Assembly: GCF_002949795.1 (NCBI RefSeq)
Contig: NZ_CP026692.1
Coordinates: 1,113,501 to 1,177,500 of the forward strand
Origin: Nostoc sp. 'Lobaria pulmonaria (5183) cyanobiont'
GTDB lineage: Bacteria > Cyanobacteriota > Cyanobacteriia > Cyanobacteriales > Nostocaceae
Length of the DNA stretch: 64,000 nucleotides
Direction: 5' to 3'
Shown: piece after piece, positions 60,632-64,000 of the stretch
Position numbering within the stretch: the first letter of the stretch is position 1
How the letters are laid out: the number at the start of each line of letters is the position of its first letter
Program-made: the position numbers and the translations under genes
The notes under the pieces: model-generated
The model's input: only the letters and a program-made list of their open reading frames with translations
Databases searched by the model: none
What the model was told of the DNA's origin: nothing

Positions 60632-60750
60632 GAGCGACTTGAGGGTATACTGTTTCTACATTGATTGCCAGCCTGAAACGGCATGGTGTGAGTGATGAGA
60701 TAATTCGTGAAGCACTCAGCGAAGCTACTGGGCAACACAGCAACAGTTAG
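60632..60750 (+). pseudogene. Antitoxin-like gene relic (right flank of the antenna island)
   Basis: Plus strand reads ERLEGILFLH, then after a frameshift TLIASLKRHGVSDEIIREAL, SEATGQHSNS and a stop. The first 27 bp (60632-60658) match 56339-56366 in the left relic. The C-terminal pattern (LKRHGVSDEIIREAL) resembles the end of the same antitoxin family, so the two relics may be halves of one gene or two decayed copies. Confidence 0.5.
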
Positions 60751-60857
60751 TAATGGCAGTAAGAGAAAAGCTAAATTCAACTAAGTAGTGAGAATTATCT
60801 GCTTGTGTTTTAGGTTACTAGTATAGAATAACTTTTGATCTATTATTTAAAAGTGCA

Positions 60858-61271
60858 TTGACCAGATTTGAGTTCATAGTAGATGGGCCACCAGTATCAC
60901 AACAGGCTCGTAAGCGCGGTAAGGGCAATCGGCTTCAAGATTGGAAAAAGACAGTGCGACAAGAGGCTGAAAAATACTGGTCTTCGGAACAAAAAACAGC
61001 TAGTGGTTTGGTTATGCTCCAGATAACCTATTTCTATGATTCTGTTCAAATAGATATAGATAATATAGTGAAGCCTATTCAAGATGCAATTAAAGGATTA
61101 GCCTACGTCGATGATAATCAAGTAAGCGATCTCCTAGTTAGAAAGAGGAATTTGTCAGGTAACTTTAGAATAGAAAACATGACCTCGACATTGGCTGAAG
61201 GTTTTGCCCGTGGCAATGAGTTCTTACATATTGTCGTAATTAATGCTTCTAACCAGGAGGTACTTACCTGA
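60858..61271 (+). CDS. RusA-family Holliday junction resolvase-like protein
   Basis: A 137-residue protein with the RusA signature: FIVDGPPVSQQARKRG, then DIDNIVKPIQDAIKGLAYVD followed by DNQV. Asp66, Asp68, Lys72 and Asp86 match the catalytic D-x-D-N-x-x-K ... DD residues of E. coli RusA. Start appears to be TTG at 60858 (no closer ATG). RusA enzymes cut four-way DNA junctions; they are usually phage-derived, but copies occur alone in cyanobacteria. Its stop overlaps the start of the next gene by one base (TGATG), so the two form a unit. Confidence 0.88.
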   Translation: MTRFEFIVDGPPVSQQARKRGKGNRLQDWKKTVRQEAEKYWSSEQKTASGLVMLQITYFYDSVQIDIDNIVKPIQDAIKGLAYVDDNQVSDLLVRKRNLSGNFRIENMTSTLAEGFARGNEFLHIVVINASNQEVLT

Positions 61272-61951
61272 TGGAAACTTCAACCGCAAACTTAGAAAGA
61301 GAGCGATTACTGAAACTAGCACAGGAGTATCGCCAGAAGGGTTACGAAGTTTTTTTTCATCCAAATCCAGAAGAATTGCCTGACTTCCTTAATAACTATC
61401 GCCCTGACATGATAGTACGTCGGGGAGAAGAAAATGTAGTTATTGAAGTTAAGTCACGCTCTTCACTGAACTCTTCTTCTAATCAATACTTAGGTAATTT
61501 AGCTCAAGCGGTAGAAAAACAGCCTGGTTGGAGATTTGAATTAGTAATGACCAACCCAGAGGATACAATGTATTCCTTGAAAGCAGAGGCTTCTCTTCAA
61601 GAACATGAAATAGAATCACAGTTGCAACTAGCAAGGCAACTTATAACGCAACATCCAGAATCAGCTATCCTATATTCCTGGTCTTTAGTAGAAGCAACTT
61701 TGAGACTTATTGCCCAAAAGGAAGAGCTAAGTTTACAAAGATTTGATCCACTCTACTTAATAAAGCAATTAGCAACTGAAGGTGTAATTTCAAAATCTGA
61801 ATATCAGTTACTAATGGATGCACTCCCATTGCGTAATTCTATTGCTCATGGCTTCAAAACTACACAAATTACGCAAAATTATGTATCTGAATTGATCGAG
61901 CTTACAGAACAACTCTTGAGAACTCTATACACTGGCGATGAAGCAGGCTAA
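61271..61951 (+). CDS. PD-(D/E)XK nuclease-like protein with C-terminal HEPN-like domain
   Basis: A 226-residue protein. Residues 1-100 look like a restriction-endonuclease fold of the archaeal-resolvase-like kind: RPDMIVRRGEENVVIEVKSR gives P45-D46 and E59-x-K61 of the PD-(D/E)XK site. Residues ~115-225 are all helical, with EATLRLIAQKE and PLRNSIAHGF; R188-x4-H193 fits the R-x4-6-H motif of HEPN RNases. It overlaps the RusA-like gene by 1 nt. Combination of a DNase fold, an RNase-like HEPN and a resolvase suggests DNA maintenance or defence; function is not known. Confidence 0.8.
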   Translation: METSTANLERERLLKLAQEYRQKGYEVFFHPNPEELPDFLNNYRPDMIVRRGEENVVIEVKSRSSLNSSSNQYLGNLAQAVEKQPGWRFELVMTNPEDTMYSLKAEASLQEHEIESQLQLARQLITQHPESAILYSWSLVEATLRLIAQKEELSLQRFDPLYLIKQLATEGVISKSEYQLLMDALPLRNSIAHGFKTTQITQNYVSELIELTEQLLRTLYTGDEAG

Positions 61952-62036
61952 CACTGCGTTGGTTGGAGTGGATGGCACTGCGCGATCGCACTAATCATAA
62001 AATAGGGAGTGAGCCATTCACCACTCCCTAATTTCT

Positions 62037-64000
62037 CTAAGCTTCAATAACTACTCGAAGATTGCCCCGTTTTCTCGCAACGCGACAAGCAGTTGTAGTC
62101 CCAGAACGCTCGAATTCCAAATCGAGGATGGTGGGGCCGACTCGCAAATTATGAAATGATAGGCGATTAATCGATTCTGGCAAAGCCGGGTCGATTATTC
62201 GCAAGCAGTTATTTTGAGCGTCAGGCACTAAGTTGACCATCATTTGCAGTAGTTGAAAAATACTACCTGTAGCCCAAGCTTGGGGAGTGCAGGCAACTGG
62301 ATACTGCACAGGGGCATTATCACCGTTCCGTTCGTAGCCGCAGAAAAGTTCTGGAGGACGTTGATAGGGCTGCTGCTGAGTCATATCGAATAAACCTTGG
62401 AATATTTCTAGGGCTTGATCGATAAGACCGAGCGATCGCAATCCCATTGCAATCAGAGCGTTATCATGAGGCCAAACCGAACCAATGTGATAACCCATCG
62501 GATTATAAGCGGGTGACAAACTACTCAAAGTCCGAATACCCCAACCATTAAACATATCTGGTGCCCGCAACCGTTCTGCTACACTATGAGCTTTTTCGTC
62601 TGTGAAGAGTCCCAAATGTAGACAATGACCAGGATTTGAGGTAATACTGTCTACTGGCTTGCCATCTCCATCCAAAGCCAAAGCGCAGAAATCTTGATCT
62701 TCTACCCAAAAATCCCGATTAAAACGAACCTTAAGATTTCTCGCCTCTTCTTGCCAACGATCTGCCAAATCAAGCCGCTTCTTCATCCTAGCTATTTCTG
62801 ATAGGCGCATTTTTGCAGCATAGACGTAAGCTTGTACCTCACACAGGGCAATTGGGCCGTTGGCTAATTCTCCCTTGCGGTCTACGATACAGTCGCCGGA
62901 ATCTTTCCAACCTTGGTTAACAAGACCGCGTTTGGATCTACGGAAGTAGCTGAGGTAGCTGGTTTCTTTGGTATTGCGATCGATCCACTCCATTGCTGCT
63001 AGAGCATTGGGCCAAAGTTGCTCTAGGAGTTCTTGATCGTTAGTCCAAGCATAATGTTCGGCATAAAGCAGCAGCCACAAGGGAGTGGCATCAACTGTAC
63101 CGTAGTAAGGTGTATGGGGAATTTCTTGACAACGAGCCATTTCTCCCAAACGTAACTCGTGCAAAATCTTACCCGGTTCTTCTTCGCGCCATTCGTCGTC
63201 AATTTTACCTTGGTATGTCGCCAGTAATATCAGAGTTTCCTTGGCAATTTGCGAGTTTAACATCAGGCTTTGAGAAGCTGTAATCAGCGAATCTCGCCCA
63301 AATAATGTTGAAAACCAAGGTACTCCCGCAGAAACAGTCTTATGCTTACCAAAAGACTGGCGCAACAAATACATATCTTGTTCAGCCCGCTCAATCACTC
63401 GATTGAAGGTACTCTTATCTGAGCTTATGCGGGTAATTTGTTGTACCCAGTGTTGCTCCTCCATCCACTCAGCAGCTTTTGCCTGTCCTAATGTGGTGGC
63501 GGCGCTCACGGTTGAACTGGACTGGTTGTTTCTCAACATATTCACTCGGTAGCCCAGCTTTTGAGTTTCGTGAGAAGCCAACTCTAGCTGCCAAACCGCA
63601 GTGTAACCTTTGAAATAGTCTGGTTGCCGATGCTGGAATAGAATCCGGGATTCCATCACTGAGCCGTCCAAACCTTGATAGGCGAGTGTTAAGGATTCTT
63701 CTATATAGGCAGATGGCTCTTTAGGTACTGGTGCAACACCATCGATGTGAGAAGATGTTCCTTCCTCAGTCGTCGGTTCTACTAGGCGTAAAAGCCGACC
63801 TCGTTTTTCTCTGTCATAGCCCCGGACTTCAAATAAATCAAGAAAATCCGCATCAAAGCTGATGGTTAGTTCAAAATTGACAGTAGTTGTGCTGTAGTTA
63901 GATATTTCTATTTCTTCAAATAATGCTCCATTCAGCACGATTTCTCGGCGAATTCCTACAGTCTCGGCTTTTAGGCGTTCCTCAATTCTGGGGTTGGTAC
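62037..64000 (-). CDS. Glycogen debranching-type amylo-alpha-1,6-glucosidase (5' end outside)
   Basis: At least 654 codons; the frame continues without a stop to the window edge (…ERLKAETVGIRREIVLNGAL), so the true start is beyond 64000. N-terminal part (ISFDADFLDLFEVRGYDREK RGR region) is a GDE N-terminal domain; the rest is an (alpha/alpha)6 barrel of the GH63/GDE type (AGVPWFSTLFGRDSLITASQ, GTVDATPLWLLLYAEHYAWT, GYHIGSVWPHDNALIAMGL, YPVACTPQAWATGSIFQLLQ). The acids in FGRDSL and PHDN are likely catalytic. Predicted to hydrolyse alpha-1,6 or related glycosidic bonds in storage or matrix glycans. Confidence 0.9.
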   Translation of the reverse strand, partial: TNPRIEERLKAETVGIRREIVLNGALFEEIEISNYSTTTVNFELTISFDADFLDLFEVRGYDREKRGRLLRLVEPTTEEGTSSHIDGVAPVPKEPSAYIEESLTLAYQGLDGSVMESRILFQHRQPDYFKGYTAVWQLELASHETQKLGYRVNMLRNNQSSSTVSAATTLGQAKAAEWMEEQHWVQQITRISSDKSTFNRVIERAEQDMYLLRQSFGKHKTVSAGVPWFSTLFGRDSLITASQSLMLNSQIAKETLILLATYQGKIDDEWREEEPGKILHELRLGEMARCQEIPHTPYYGTVDATPLWLLLYAEHYAWTNDQELLEQLWPNALAAMEWIDRNTKETSYLSYFRRSKRGLVNQGWKDSGDCIVDRKGELANGPIALCEVQAYVYAAKMRLSEIARMKKRLDLADRWQEEARNLKVRFNRDFWVEDQDFCALALDGDGKPVDSITSNPGHCLHLGLFTDEKAHSVAERLRAPDMFNGWGIRTLSSLSPAYNPMGYHIGSVWPHDNALIAMGLRSLGLIDQALEIFQGLFDMTQQQPYQRPPELFCGYERNGDNAPVQYPVACTPQAWATGSIFQLLQMMVNLVPDAQNNCLRIIDPALPESINRLSFHNLRVGPTILDLEFERSGTTTACRVARKRGNLRVVIEA

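Noticed and set aside
1..64000. tRNA, rRNA, tmRNA or complete insertion sequences
   Set aside because: I looked for cloverleaf-like GGTTCRAATCC elements, rRNA-conserved stretches and transposase motifs and found none that were convincing.

Overview
The window is chromosomal DNA from a cyanobacterium, most likely a filamentous heterocyst-forming Nostoc relative. The reasons are the very frequent GCGATCGC (HIP1) palindromes, ycf3, CP43'-type antenna proteins, a CP43'-PsaL fusion, an FtsH of cyanobacterial type, DUF2605/DUF2973 proteins, a PEP-CTERM protein and a dense population of short dispersed repeats of the Nostocales kind. No rRNA, tRNA, CRISPR array or complete insertion sequence was recognised.

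Layout. 0-2 kb: 5' part of a gene with an eCIS-core-like N-terminus and an RTX/PPC calcium-binding protein. 3-8 kb: housekeeping block (DUF2809, DUF167, GST, SRAP, ycf3, gatC, a MoaD/ThiS-like carrier, an acyltransferase). 8-20 kb: a small secreted protein, a 42-bp tandem array, carotenoid oxygenase, a DUF697 GTPase, two short-chain dehydrogenases, a PEP-CTERM protein, a Ser/Thr kinase, an aldo/keto reductase and a methyltransferase. 20-28 kb: an ABC-transporter relic, a peptidoglycan-binding M15-like protein, ftsH, an MFS pseudogene broken by two different repeats, moeB and a JAMM peptidase. 28-36.5 kb: a tripartite-type efflux operon (membrane fusion protein plus two RND pumps). 36.7-43 kb: a group 2-type sigma factor carrying an in-frame repeat insertion, a membrane protein, a CtpA-type protease, a lipoprotein and a two-component pair. 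43-52 kb: a CRP/degenerate AAA/polyferredoxin fusion, an Rpn-like protein, a DUF433/PIN-like toxin-antitoxin pair, a STAND NTPase interrupted at an A13 tract and an Asn/Arg/Tyr repeat protein. 52.6-56 kb: thrS, DUF2605, DUF2973. 56.2-60.8 kb: an iron-stress antenna island on the minus strand (CP43' protein, CP43'-PsaL fusion, alpha/beta-hydrolase relic, a 55-residue single-helix isiA derivative, two small conserved proteins) bracketed by two antitoxin-like gene relics that share a 27-28 bp sequence. 60.9-62 kb: a RusA-like resolvase overlapping a PD-(D/E)XK plus HEPN-like protein. 62-64 kb: glycogen-debranching-type enzyme running off the window.

The strongest unusual signals are (1) small mobile repeats caught inside genes: a 107-bp MITE-like element that adds exactly 35 codons to an MFS gene, a 29-bp repeat that adds stop codons to the same gene, a relative of that repeat that adds about 9 residues at the end of sigma region 2.4, and a third family that breaks an ABC gene just after its LSGGQ motif; (2) the mini-IsiA gene and its island; (3) the RusA / PD-(D/E)XK-HEPN two-gene unit; (4) a membrane polyferredoxin fused to an AAA+ domain of sigma-54-activator type whose catalytic motifs are lost; and (5) three tandem arrays that share a 21-bp base period. 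Functional statements are family-level inference from sequence reading; no database search was run.
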